Origin: Pratylenchus scribneri
Lineage: Eukaryota; Nematoda; Chromadorea; Rhabditida; Pratylenchidae
Assembly: GCA_030063045.1 (NCBI GenBank)
Contig: JAQSEB010000082.1
Location: forward strand, 2,976,001-3,040,000
DNA length: 64,000 nt
Direction: 5' to 3'
In this document: positions 34,588 to 45,765 of the stretch, piece after piece
Position numbering within the stretch: the stretch's first letter is position 1
Layout of the letters: each line of letters starts with the position of its first letter
Notes under the pieces: generated by a model
What the model was told of the DNA's origin: nothing
The model's input: the letters and a program-made list of their open reading frames with translations, nothing else
Databases searched by the model: none
Program-made: the position numbers and the translations under genes

Positions 34588-35900
34588 ATGTCCATTCAAA
34601 TTTTATTAATTTTTTGTGTATTTTTATTGCCAATTTTTGCATTTCTAATTATTATTCCGGGCGTTCGACAATCAAAATTCATTTCTTCATTTGCATTTTT
34701 GACTTCAATGGCAACCGGAATGGCAATTTTTTGTAAGTCCATTTTAAAAATGATAATATTTTTTAATAATAATTCTTATTAATAAAACTAATAATTTAGT
34801 GTGCATTCATTATCCTGGTTGGATGACTTTTGACGGCGAAATTGCTTCAAATTTCCAGGCCAATTCCCATAAATGGATTCATGCTAAATTTCAAGTTGCC
34901 ATTGGCTTAAATGCCATCAATATATCCCTTTGGAATGAGGGCATAATTGAAATTGATTCAAAAATGAACGATTCGAATAAATTAAATGAAAATTTATTCG
35001 GCTTATTGTTATTCAATGAAGAAATTGGCCAAAATGTATCCGAATCGATCAGAACAATTCATCAATTTGAACATCAACAACCTCAAATTTATAATTACAA
35101 TGAATATTTCCCATTGACTAGTAAAATATTTAAAAATAAAAATAATTTTTGAAAATTAAAAATTTAGCAACTGGAATCGACATTTTGCCTTCTTTGAAAT
35201 TGGGAATGCCATTTCCATTGCTTAAAATTGTGGAATATTTCGATTCGGAACGGACCGGTTTCACTTTTGGCCATCAATGCGCAATTGCCGGCTATTGGGC
35301 CTGTGTTACTCTTTGGTAAATTTGATGAATTTTAATTTATAATTTTGTCCTTTTTTTCAGGTTTGCATTTGCCCTTTGGCTTCTTCAGATCCTCATTCTC
35401 ATTTTTGTGCCCAATTATTTTGGCGCATTCACAATTTGTTGTGGTTTATGCATGCTTCTTTCCAATTTGATTTATTTCCTCAATTTTCCGGCCAACAATT
35501 CGAGAATTAAATTCCTTACTGGAATTCATCCATCAATTTGCTTTTATGCAATTTTGGCAATTGGTTTGGACTAAAATTTTTAATATTTTGAAATATTTTC
35601 TTTTAAGGTTTTCTCAATGTTTTCATTGGTTTTTCATTTTGGGTAATGAAAAAATTTGGAATTCAATTGGAGCCGTTTTTCTCGTTGAAATTAGATTCGA
35701 ATGAGGCGGATTATTTTGAAGAATTTAATAAAAAAAGATGGACGGCAGAAGGAAAAGAAACAGAACAAAGGCCAATGAAGAGAATATTTGTGCCAGATTG
35801 GAAATTCAATTGGCCAATTAGTGTTGTGGAAAATAATGAAAATTTTGATGATTTATCATTGAATGTTTGCATTTCATCTGTCTCTTCATTTGTTATATGA
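34588..35900 (+). CDS. doxa-1: Dual oxidase maturation factor (DuoxA)
   Basis: About six exons give roughly 340 residues. Membrane helix 1 (ILLIFCVFLLPIFAFLIIIP) is followed by FLCIHYPGWMTFDGEIASNF, the VAIGLNAINISLWNEG segment, and GMPFPLLKIVEYF. AGYWACVTLWFAFALWLLQ corresponds to the conserved AGHYASATLW block of DUOXA proteins. DuoxA brings dual oxidase out of the ER and is part of the H2O2-producing complex; in C. elegans DOXA-1 works with BLI-3 in cuticle cross-linking. Exon 1 is 34588–34732; the stop is at 35898–35900. The 3' part from 35441 is duplicated in inverted form at 30349–30808. This is the only intact copy. Confidence 0.88.
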
Positions 35901-36935
35901 ATTTATAATTTAATTTAAATAAATTATTTATTTGTTAAGTTTTATGTAATTAAATAAAATATTTTTGATGATACTTTGATTACTAAATTATATATATTTT
36001 AATATAATGATGATAAAAGAAAAAATTGGACTACCGTTATATTAAATCCCTTATTAATAGCCCAAGGTTACTAAATAAACGGATTAATGGCATTTTATAA
36101 TTTTAAGTGTCAAGAATCTTTGAGCACAGCGAATTATAGACAACAAGTGAGAGAAATGAGTAAATCAATCTAAAAATGGCTTTTTTATTTACTAGAGAGA
36201 AGGTTTGATTTACATCAATAGATGATTTTTGAGAAAAAATTTTTCAAAGTTTGGACGAATTTTAATTCAAAAGTACCTTATTTTATTGCAGAGAATCATA
36301 ATTAAATGCTTAAAAAATCCATTTTACATGGTTTTAAGCATTTTTTACATTTGTTACCAAATAAAATGCTCAAAGTACGCAGTACTCAAATAATTTGCCT
36401 ATTTGCCATAATTTTAAACAACCTAAAATAAAATTTGATTTCAGCAACCTTTGGCCCTGCTGACCAATAAATATATTTGGTAAATTCTGCTGTTAGGATT
36501 AATTTTATTGTATTTGTCAAAATGCAAATATTTTTTTGCCAACAAATATTCTTTTTGTAACCTTTGGCCCAATAAAATTTGAGTGTATCCATTTTTCTAT
36601 CGGGCATGAATTTTGTTCTGTTTGTCCAGCAGATTTACAACTGTATTTAAATTAAAACGCCACATGTCACAATGTGTGCTATGCCGCTAAATTTTGGAGA
36701 AAAATTTAGTAGGCCCAAATGTAAATTCGTTTTGCTATAAATTCCCATTGTAATCCCAAATTCGCCACCATTTATTCTATTCGAATATTTTACAAATATG
36801 GTTTCCATCTCCAAACAACTTTCATCCATAGGTTAATTAGGAAATTTTTTACGACTTCATCAATATCCTAACATCCGATAATGGGAGTTATACCCTTTTT
36901 TGTACAAATAAATTATATTCATTGAACCCAGAAAA
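35901..36935. other. Intergenic, right-arm copy
   Basis: A/T-rich spacer between DuoxA and the 8-Cys protein, duplicated at 29314–30348. Nothing is recognised. Confidence 0.5.
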
Positions 36936-38057
36936 ATGCGTCATATTTTACAATTTCTACTTTTGTTTTTCATACCATTGTGCTTTTCCATTATCGGCTT
37001 AAATGCACAGCAGAACGGATTTGAGGGTGATGGCCTGGATGTTGGCCCGGATGTACCTTCACCAACAAATTCCACCACCACTCTTTCACCATCAACGCCA
37101 TATGATGATTATGATGGCGATGAAGAAGTCGTTGATGAGGAAGATGATGACGGAAATTTTACGGCAGTTGCATTCAAAGCTATTTGGAAAAGAGAAGTGA
37201 TGTGCATTTTGGAAAGCATTGGTTGTCCTGACTTCAACAGACACACGTAATTTTTTTTTTTATTATTTCACAATTTTTCATATTTTTCCCATCAGAATGA
37301 AGCAAATTTTCATTAATAACTAGACAAAAATTTTTTCTAATTATTAATAAATTTTCCCTAATTTCGCTTGATTAGCTATTATTTTCCACAGATACACTCA
37401 TTGTAAACGAGCTGGCGGCAAATATTTTAAATGGAAAACCGGTCCAAATTCGCCATGTTGCCGATTCACATCCAAGTCGAAATGGTCAAAATTCATTGAC
37501 AGTTGCCATGAGGATGACTACAGTTGGGCGACAAATGATGCCAAAGTGGTATGAAGAAAATATTATTAAATGATCTTCATTGTTTTCCTAATTAAAACAA
37601 TTTTTCGTCAATCCATTGGATAAAAGATCCTCCTATAGAACTTTGGTCAAAAAACAATCTATTCTATTGTTACAAATTTCATTACACTGATTAGTGATTA
37701 TATAGAACATACATAGTGTGGACAGCAAAAATTTTAAATTTAATATCCAAAAATATGGATTTTGTATCCAAAAATATGGAATTTTGATTTTGGATAAACA
37801 AATAATATTTTGGATTGATATTTACAATATACAAAGAAAATAAAAAAAAATGAAAAAGAATATTAAAAGCATTGGTCATTCAAACATCTAAATGCTTCTC
37901 ATAGAAAATTATATAATGAAATTATTTATTAAAAACAAAAATGATCAACTTCTTAATTTTATTTAAAATTTTAGCCACTTAAAATGTATAATTTCCAATT
38001 ATCTCACTTCAGATCTACTGTGCTCAATACTATGAAGATGGAGCTGCATGCAATTGA
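36936..38057 (+). CDS. Secreted 8-cysteine protein with acidic N-terminal region (right-arm copy)
   Basis: Exons 36936–37246, 37392–37548 and 38013–38057; the protein is identical to that of the left-arm gene. The third exon begins after TCACTTCAG and reads IYCAQYYEDGAACN-stop. It is in phase with GCCAAAGTG|GTATGA and restores an even cysteine count. The first half of the mature chain is Ser/Thr/Pro- then Asp/Glu-rich, and the second half is compact and basic (KRAGGKYFKWKTG). It lies between DuoxA and the Kunitz gene, all within 4 kb. Function unknown. Confidence 0.65.
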
Positions 38058-38512
38058 TTGTATTTTGCTATTACTGGGAGTAAATGAACATAAATGAATA
38101 TTAATGATGAAAAAAAATGAAAATGAATCAATTGAATTAATAATAAATCTATCTGAAATTTTCATAAATGATATATTTTAATGGAACAAATGATATTATT
38201 TGTCATCTACCTGATTTTATGGTGAATTTGGAGGTAGAAAAGGTAATTTTTCCTCAAATTTTTGAAAAACATTTTTAACTACACTAAATATATATAATAC
38301 ATGTTTCACAATGGTTTTTAGTCAAAAAATGTACTTCCGATTAATTCCCAAAAATCTATCATTCTATAAGAAAAATAACCAATTTATAATTTCGTTTAAA
38401 ATATAAATGGAATTTAAAATTTATATAATTCGAAATTACAAGTTTATATATCACAAAAAAGATGACATTTTTTATGATTCATTAGATTTTAATCAATCAG
38501 CAAAATTCCATT

Positions 38513-39337
38513 TTATTCTCTGGCATTCCTTCTTCTACTGCAATAATTCATGCATTCATTGTAGGTGCCAAAATTGTTTGCATTGCCCAATGCACCCAAA
38601 TAGCTGAATATTTTGCAATTGTCGATGGAATTGTCATAATAGTAGAGCTAAAATATTGGAATTTTATTAAATATTATTTGCTCTTCAATCTTACGGGAGA
38701 ATGTTTTGGGATGGCCGCCTGGTATCGACCAGTGTCATATTCAACCTCACAAACGGTGGCTGAAATTAATGGAATAATAAATATAAATATTAAAAATTAT
38801 ATTTTACCTTTGGAACTGGGGCAGCAAAGTTCGCCAGCACATTTATATCCATCCGGGCATGCATCACCTGTGGAACAATTCAATACCCTGGCTTCCGGAT
38901 CAACGGCTGCCCGAATGCCATCTTCGCATTTGGCTGAAAGAGGGAATTGGTATATAATTAATGAAAATGTAATGAATTCCTTACGAACTGCCAAAATCTT
39001 TGGATTCGGTTTTGGGATTTGTTTAATTTTGCCACAATTCGCTTTGCATTCCTCCAACGAGGCAAAACGATTTTCATTTCCTGAGCAGCCGGAATAGGCG
39101 AATGGCTGGCAGTGGAAGGTGATTGTGTCGAAATAGAAAAATGAACCGCCATTTGGATTTTGACAATCTTTGTCGCCTTGATCTTTTGCTAAAATAAAAA
39201 TATCATTTTTGAAATTCTAAAATATTTTATAATTTTTTTTTACCTTGTCGGCAAATAATATTCTTATCATCGGAGTCGGCAATGATTTGACCAATTAATG
39301 CAAGGGAAAAAAGGCAGAAGGAAATTGTTTTGTTCAT
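38513..39337 (-). CDS. Secreted Kunitz–lustrin–Kunitz protein (right-arm copy)
   Basis: The mirror image of 26912–27736, with the same five exons and the same product (signal peptide, Kunitz with P1 Gln, lustrin repeat, Kunitz lacking the 14–38 cystine). It is divergent from the glutathione peroxidase gene at 39707, with 369 bp between the two start codons that must hold both promoters. Because this spacing and DNA are also in the left arm, both Kunitz copies should have the same promoter. Confidence 0.85.
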
Positions 39338-39706
39338 TTTTAATTTTAAGAAAACTTAATGAATTTTTTAATTCTTAATTTGGATATTTATTATTTCCTT
39401 TTAGGACTCATTTTATAGAGAATTTTATTAGTAATAAAAATAAAAATTTGATTGATGATTTAGTAAATGAGACAGAAAAAAACATTAAAATTTTGTTTAT
39501 TTGCCCTTTAGTAATTTAACTAATTTCATATTTGTTCCGGTTTACTAAAAAATGAAAAATATTACACTTTGGAATTTAAAATATTATTACACTTCAAAAT
39601 TGTTTATTACTAATAATTGTCGAATATAAACTCGATTGGATTTGGGACAGAATTAACTCATCATCATTTTTTAATATAATTAAAAATAATTCAAAAACAT
39701 CCAAAA

Positions 39707-40696
39707 ATGTTCTCTTCAAAATGTCGACCACTTTTCCTTTTGGCCATTGTCTGTTCATGTCTTATCGTGGATGGATGTTTTGCGGCCGCAACAAAGCACA
39801 AAAAGGAGAAGGAACAACATAGTGTAGTGAAAAAGCATGCCGGACCAAAATTGATGGACGAAACTTCGAGATTTAGTAAATGTTCGGCGGCAGAGGATAT
39901 GCGAATTCATGATTTCCAAGTGGAACAATTGTCCGGAAATTACACCGATTTGACCCCATATAAAGGACAAATTGTGTTGGTTGTGAATGTTGCCAGTTTT
40001 TGTGGTTGGTCAAATTTTAAATAAATTTAATTAATTTTTAATATTTTAGCATTCACTCAACAATACAATGATTTCAATCCATTAATTGAGAAGAATTTGG
40101 CCATGGGAAGGAATTTCTCCATTTTGGCTTTTCCCTGCAATCAATTCCATTTGCAAGAACCGGCCGAAAATCAAGAAATTTTGAATGGTGCTTTTTAAAA
40201 ATAAATTCAAAAATAATATTTCTTTGAAGGTTTGGCCCATGTTCGTCCTGGGGATGGATGGAAACCGCATCAAAATTTGCATATTTTCGGTAAAATCGAT
40301 GTGAATGGCGATGACCATCATCCACTTTTTGAATTCCTCAAGGTAAACTCAAAATAAATTTTAATTGAGTTTTTGATTCTATTTCAGAATTCTTGCCCAG
40401 AAACAGTGAAACGAATTGGCACAAAGGAGGAAATGTTCTACAATCCAATTCGTAGCAATGATATTACATGGAATTTTGAGGTACAAAAAAAGGAATAATA
40501 TTAAGTCAAAAATATTATTCAATTACAGAAATTCTTGGTGGATGCCGAAGGCCGTCCCCGTTTCCGATTCCATCCAACTGTGTGGCAACATGGACGAGTC
40601 ATTCAGAAATATATTGACATTTTGGCAGCAGAACAAGAAGGTGGTGCCTCGGATAAGGTGGCAAAACCAGAAAATGAATTGGCAAAATCTGCATAA
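39707..40696 (+). CDS. Secreted glutathione peroxidase (Cys type)
   Basis: Five exons: 39707–40004, 40050–40187, 40230–40342, 40388–40480 and 40529–40696, 269 residues in all. A signal peptide ([19 protein letters not shown]) and a Lys/Gly-rich linker precede the thioredoxin fold. Active-site parts are visible: NVASFC (Cys codon 40001–40003 in place of Sec), FPCNQF with the Gln, and TWNFEKFLVD with Trp and Asn. It reduces H2O2 and organic hydroperoxides, outside the cell judging by the signal. After the catalytic Cys comes AFTQQY where most members have G; this depends on an intron donor GTTGGT at 40005. AATAAA is at 40801. Only this copy is complete. Confidence 0.9.
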
Positions 40697-41381
40697 AAAT
40701 TGATGGAAAATATATTTTGAATTTGTATAAAAAGAACTTTTAAAAATATGATAAAATATTGTGAAAATATTAATGTGTAATTGTTTTAAATTTATTATTT
40801 AATAAAGAATTGTGTAATTCATATTGAGCAGATCCTATAAATGTTTATCTTTCTTAAATTAACAAATAATTAGTAGAGTTGACCAAAGTCAGTTTCCTTT
40901 TGAAAAATGGATTAAATTTCAAACTGAAATTTGGGAAATTTTGTTCAATATAACAGAAACGAAAAAAGACATTTTTTCCAAAAACCGAAAAGCAGGTTTT
41001 AAAACCGAGACCGTCTAAAAAAATGATTTGATCAACCTTAATAATTAGTAAGGAAAATTAGGATAAGTAATTCCTTGAGGACAAATATTTTTTTTTATTT
41101 TAATGGATTTAAAATTAATTGGCACAAAATGTATTTAGCAGCTAAAAGATTAAAGGATTGGCGTTAATTATAGAAGACAAACAATTCTTGAGGTTGCAAT
41201 AGAAATGATGAGACTGGAAACATATGTGTAATAATAATAAAATTTGAAAAATAGCATTATTTAAAGTAGAGTATTTTATTCTAGATTCGTTTTGTTTTTT
41301 CTTCCTTCAAACATTTTTAATTCTAATCTAAATACGTATAAAATTAACAGGCTGAAATTCCCTAGTAGCAATAGCAATCAC
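40697..41381. other. Intergenic between GPx and the hAT-like MITE
   Basis: A/T-rich, with the GPx polyadenylation signal at 40801. Nothing else is seen. Confidence 0.5.
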
Positions 41382-41896
41382 ATTCACACCAGGCATGACC
41401 ACGGCTACGGCTAAGCCGCGGTTAGCCGCGGCTAGCCGCGGCTACGGGCGGCTAACGGCTACAAATTTTGAAAATTTGACGGCTAAAGGGCGGCTAACGG
41501 CTATAAACCCATAGCCGCGGTTAGCCGCGGGATAGCCGCCATCCACAAATTTTCTATTTTTTAAAGAACTTTTCTTAAAATTCCCTCCATCAATATTTAT
41601 TATTTTTTAATTTAAAAATTTTTGCAATTATTTTAAAATTTTTGGTTAATAATTTGCAAATTTTTCTCAGCGGGATAATTTTTTGCTTATTTTTTCTTTT
41701 CTGGTATTTTTTAAAAATTTTTTTGACCAAAAAAATTTTTTTCTAAAATACGGCTAACCGCGGCTAGCCGCGGGCGGCTACGGCTATAAAATTTCAAAAA
41801 ATAGGCGGCTACGGGCGGCTACGGCTATGAAATTGCCACGGCTAAAACGGCTACGGCTATTGAAAAATTGTAGCCGTGGTCATGCCTGATTCACAC
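41382..41896. mobile_element. hAT-like MITE with CGGCTA subterminal repeats
   Basis: The element is 41390–41888 (499 bp). Its ends are a perfect 19-bp inverted repeat, CAGGCATGACCACGGCTAC. It is flanked by an exact 8-bp target duplication ATTCACAC (41382–41389 and 41889–41896), the length made by hAT transposases. Inside both ends are many copies of CGGCTA/TAGCCG in both orientations; the middle is plain A/T-rich. No ORF, so it is non-autonomous. Confidence 0.85.
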
Positions 41897-42259
41897 CAAT
41901 TAATTATTTTTCCATAAATATTTATTCATTGTCTATTCATATTTTTTAAATTAATTTTCTTAGTAATTTATTAAATATATGAACCCATCCATTATGTTCC
42001 ACTTTTTAATAAATAAAAATTGTAAAAAACAAAAACAAAGGCCAGACGAGGAAATTAGTAAATTGAAATGATGAATGAATTAATGAATGATGGGAATATG
42101 AAATAATATTTGCGCAGTTTGAACTCTCATCATTACGCCTAATATGGGAAAAGGAAAATCAATTTGTAAATATACTCTTTCCTTAGAATTTTACAATTTA
42201 ATTTCTAAAAAAAAATTAATTACTTATATTAACAAATTTAGAATCAAAAAAATTCAAAA
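41897..42259. other. Intergenic upstream of GGT
   Basis: A/T-rich leader region of the gamma-glutamyltransferase gene. No regulatory element was identified. Confidence 0.4.
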
Positions 42260-45200
42260 ATGAAAATTGTCCAGAAAAAGTTAATATGGATTTCGGTAAT
42301 CGGCATCTTTGTTTTATTACCCATTTTATTCTTTATTGCCATCAAGTTCTATAATCCAATACAGGCAATTAATTCAAAATAATCAATTCAAAAATTAATA
42401 AATACAAAAATAGGATTCATTTATCAATACTGCAATAACGGAATCCAATGAACTGTCGAATTTAAGCATCGGAGATCCTGGCCCACTTTCATTGATGGAT
42501 GAACAGATTGGAGGGAATAACAATAATGATGGATTGTCAAATTCAACATTTAAATGGCCTCCTCCATCGGAAAGTGTCCAAGGGCAATATAGAAAGGCGG
42601 GAGTGGTTACGGATAATGGTAATTTTATAATAAAATAATATAATTTAAATAATTTATTTGAAGGACTTTGTAGTGAAATTGGAAGGTCGTTTTATATTAA
42701 ATTAAATATTATTTAATAATATTTTCATAGGGACATATTGATGGAAGGAGGAAATGCAATTGACGCAATGATTGGTACAAAACCATACATTTTTTATAAA
42801 AATTTTATAAAATTTTAAGCCAGTTTTTTGTGCATTGGCGTAGTCAATCCACAATCTTCTGGCCTTGGTGGCGGATTTTTAATGACAATTTACAATGCAA
42901 CCACAAATGTATGACATCAATATAAAATGAAATAATTATTTAGATTTTTAAAGAAATGCCAAACAATTGATGCCCGTGAAACGGCGCCATTAGCATCGAA
43001 TGCCACAATGTTCCAGCAATTCCCGAATGATTCTTCCATCGGATATCGGTAGGATAATTTTAAGGAAAAATTACAATTAAATTATTTAATAGTTCTATTG
43101 CTGTTCCGGGAGAATTGCATGGTTTTTGGACGATATATACTAAATTTGGATCTGGGAAAATTTCCTGGAAACGATTGATTGAACCTTCAATCAAATTGGC
43201 ACAAAATGGTTTTCCCGTTTCCGCCCATTTGGCCATGGTTTTGCATCAGAAAAGAGTGGAAATCAATGCGAATGATGCAATGAGGTTGAACATTATAATA
43301 ATTTATAATTTATTTTTAGAGAAATTTTTATGGACAATCTAACCGGCCTACCATTTGAAGAAGGGGATATAATAAAAAGGAAAAATTTGGCCAATTTTTT
43401 GGTTAGAAAAATAGTAAAAAATAAAAATAACATTCATGAAATTTAGTTAGTCGAATTGGCCAGTGCAAAAAATCCATTGAAACTTTTCTATAAAGGTAGA
43501 ATGAAATATTCTTTTCAATATTCTTTAATTTTGAAGGCAAAATTGCGAAAAAATTATCAGCTGAAATTAAAGAAAATGGTGGCGAAATTGGATTCCAAGA
43601 TTTTGAGCAATATGAGTTAGGAAAAAGAAGGAAATAATTAATTTTATTAATTTATTTAGGACAATAATTCACAAAAATCCATTGGAAAGTGAATTATTAA
43701 TAGAGGAGGAATTGACTATGTGTGGCCCACCGCCGCCATCCTCATTTGCAATTGTTCAGGCAATTATCAAAATTATGGCTGGTTGGAACGGGAATTAATT
43801 CGGAAATTAAATTAAATTATAGAATTTTACCATAAAAATGTGAATTTGGACGATCCATTGGTCTATCATCGACTCATTGAAGCACAAAAATTTGCATATG
43901 CCCAAAGGACAAAATTGGGTGAGCAAATAATTGGCACCATAAAAATAAATATTTTAGGTGATTCAACATTTATACAAAATGCTTTGGAAATTAGCAAAAA
44001 TATAACCAAAAAGTTTTATAATGTAATATTTGTTTAATAGCTAAATTATTTTAAAGTGAATTTGCCAAATGGATTGCCTCAATTGTTCCTGACACGGCTC
44101 AACCTTTGCATTATTATTCTCTGGATTTGAGTGCACAAGTTCCGGATCATGGTCATATTATCAATAAATATTAAATAATGGAAGATTGAACGCAATTTTT
44201 ACCTCTTTTTACTCCCTAATTATTTTTTACCCCAAGAATAGTTTTTTACTTCTACCAGTAACCGGTTTTGATCCAATAAACTTTATAAAAATTTGTAAAT
44301 TTAAATTTACTCATCGAGACTTATCGAATTGTATATAAATCGTTAGGTTTTAGCTTTAATTTAAAGTCTTATTAAACCAAAAATTGGTATGTAATTCGCT
44401 CAGATTCGATTTAAACTAAGAAATTTTTTTGTTAAAATGTTCATTTCTGTGAAATCTCTATAACTACAAATTGGTATAAAATTTAAATTTGTATGGTCTA
44501 AAGCCGTTTTCTGATTTATATAAGTCAGAATATTATTTTTGTGGTATAAAAAATGAAATAAAAAATATTTTTAAATTTTCAATTGATTCTAATTGATTAA
44601 TAAGTTAATAAATATTAAATTTTAGGTACTTCACATGTGTCAATCATTGATGCCCAAGGGAATGCCATTTCGGCAACAAGTTCCGTCAATCAATTGTTCG
44701 GAATTGAATAAAAGTATCAAAAAATAATAATAAAATTTTAGACTTGGCTCAATGAGAATGTCACCAACATTTGGTTTAAAAAATATTTATATTTAGTAAA
44801 TTAAAAATTCAGGAATAATTTGGAATGATTCAATGGACGATTTCAGGCAATTTTATTCAATTTGGAAATATTTTTATTTCAATTCAGTTCCCCAAACCGA
44901 AATAATTCATATGGATTTGCTCCATCGCCAGAAAATTTCATTTCGCCCAAGAAAAGGCCAATGTCCTCGATGAGCCCAACTGTATGGAAATTTTAATTTT
45001 TTTAATTATCAATTATTTTAGATTATTTACAATAAAAATAAAGGGAAGGTAATTTTTTGTAATTTCTGAAATTTTTTTATTAAAATTTTAAAAAAGGTGA
45101 AAATGGCTATTGGAGGTTCAGGTGGCTCCAGGTTGGTTTATTGGGATAATAAAATTTAAAAAATATTTAATAAGGATTATTTCGGCAATTGCACAATCTG

Positions 45201-45765
45201 TCATTCGGGCACTCATTTTTAACCAGGCAGGCTTTATTAATTTTATTCACAATTCATTTTTTAAATTTTTAGACTATCAAAGAAGCCGTGGATGCTCCCC
45301 GTTTCCATAATCAATTTTTGCCACATGTCACGTCAGTCAAAAATTTTTTTAAATATATTTTTTCTTCCTTTTTTTAGCGAATTTGAGCGTTCAATTCCTC
45401 ATGTAAAATTTAAATAATATTTTAGATTTATAAATTAGTATATTTATAAATATGATTCCAGGAAATGATTAAACATTTGGTCAATGAAATGCATCAAAAT
45501 ATGACTGGTTGGAATCTTTCAAAAATATTTATATTTTAATTAAGTGAATTAAAATAAAAATTGTTGAATATTCATTTATTTTTCATTATAATTCTTTTAG
45601 TGGTTGAAAAACAAATTAGCATTGTTCAAGCATTGCTTGTGACCAATAATGGGTTTATTCATGCAAATAGGTTTTCACAACTTTTTATTTATCCCATAAA
45701 TATAATTATATTTTCTCATCAGTGATTTTCGTCGGAAAACAGCCTCATTTCCAGCTGGATATTGA
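42260..45765 (+). CDS. Gamma-glutamyltransferase
   Basis: About 20 short exons give roughly 580 residues. An N-terminal anchor (LIWISVIGIFVLLPILFFIA) suggests a type II membrane ectoenzyme. Family blocks follow in order: CSEIGRDILMEGGNAIDAMI, NPQSSGLGGGFLMTIYNATT, IDARETAPLASNATMF, GELHGFW, MCGPPPPSSFAIVQ, and HRLIEAQKFAYAQRTKLG. The autocatalytic nucleophile is the Thr in GTSHVSI (codon 44628–44630). Then come SSPNRNNSYGFAPSPENFI, KRPMSSMSPT, AIGGSGG and a terminal PAGY. It cleaves the gamma-glutamyl bond of glutathione. Three introns have GC donors (42365, 44847, 45227). The intron at 44152–44625 contains a MITE relic. Confidence 0.9.
44196..44570. repeat. Diverged TACCCC-type MITE in a GGT intron
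   Basis: It starts around ATTATTTTTTACCCCAAGAA and its right end complement reads ATTTTTTATACCACAAAAAT. The core has CATCGAGACTTATCGA, CAAATTGGTATAAAATTT and GGTCTAAAGCCGTTTTCTGA, closely like the MITE at 33091–33362. Confidence 0.5.

Larger units (their letters stand above)
35441..39763. repeat. Right arm of the 4.3-kb inverted repeat
   Basis: This is the reverse complement of 26486–30808, separated from it by 4,632 bp. Its borders sit inside intact DuoxA and GPx genes, so it is the likely source copy. Just outside the border at 39763 the two sequences share CACGA but differ by a TA insertion, then diverge completely. Confidence 0.9.

Noticed and set aside
34978..35152. Reading DuoxA as a protein ending at 35152
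   Set aside because: The frame there runs into an intron (after PLTS); splicing restores the conserved DuoxA blocks downstream.
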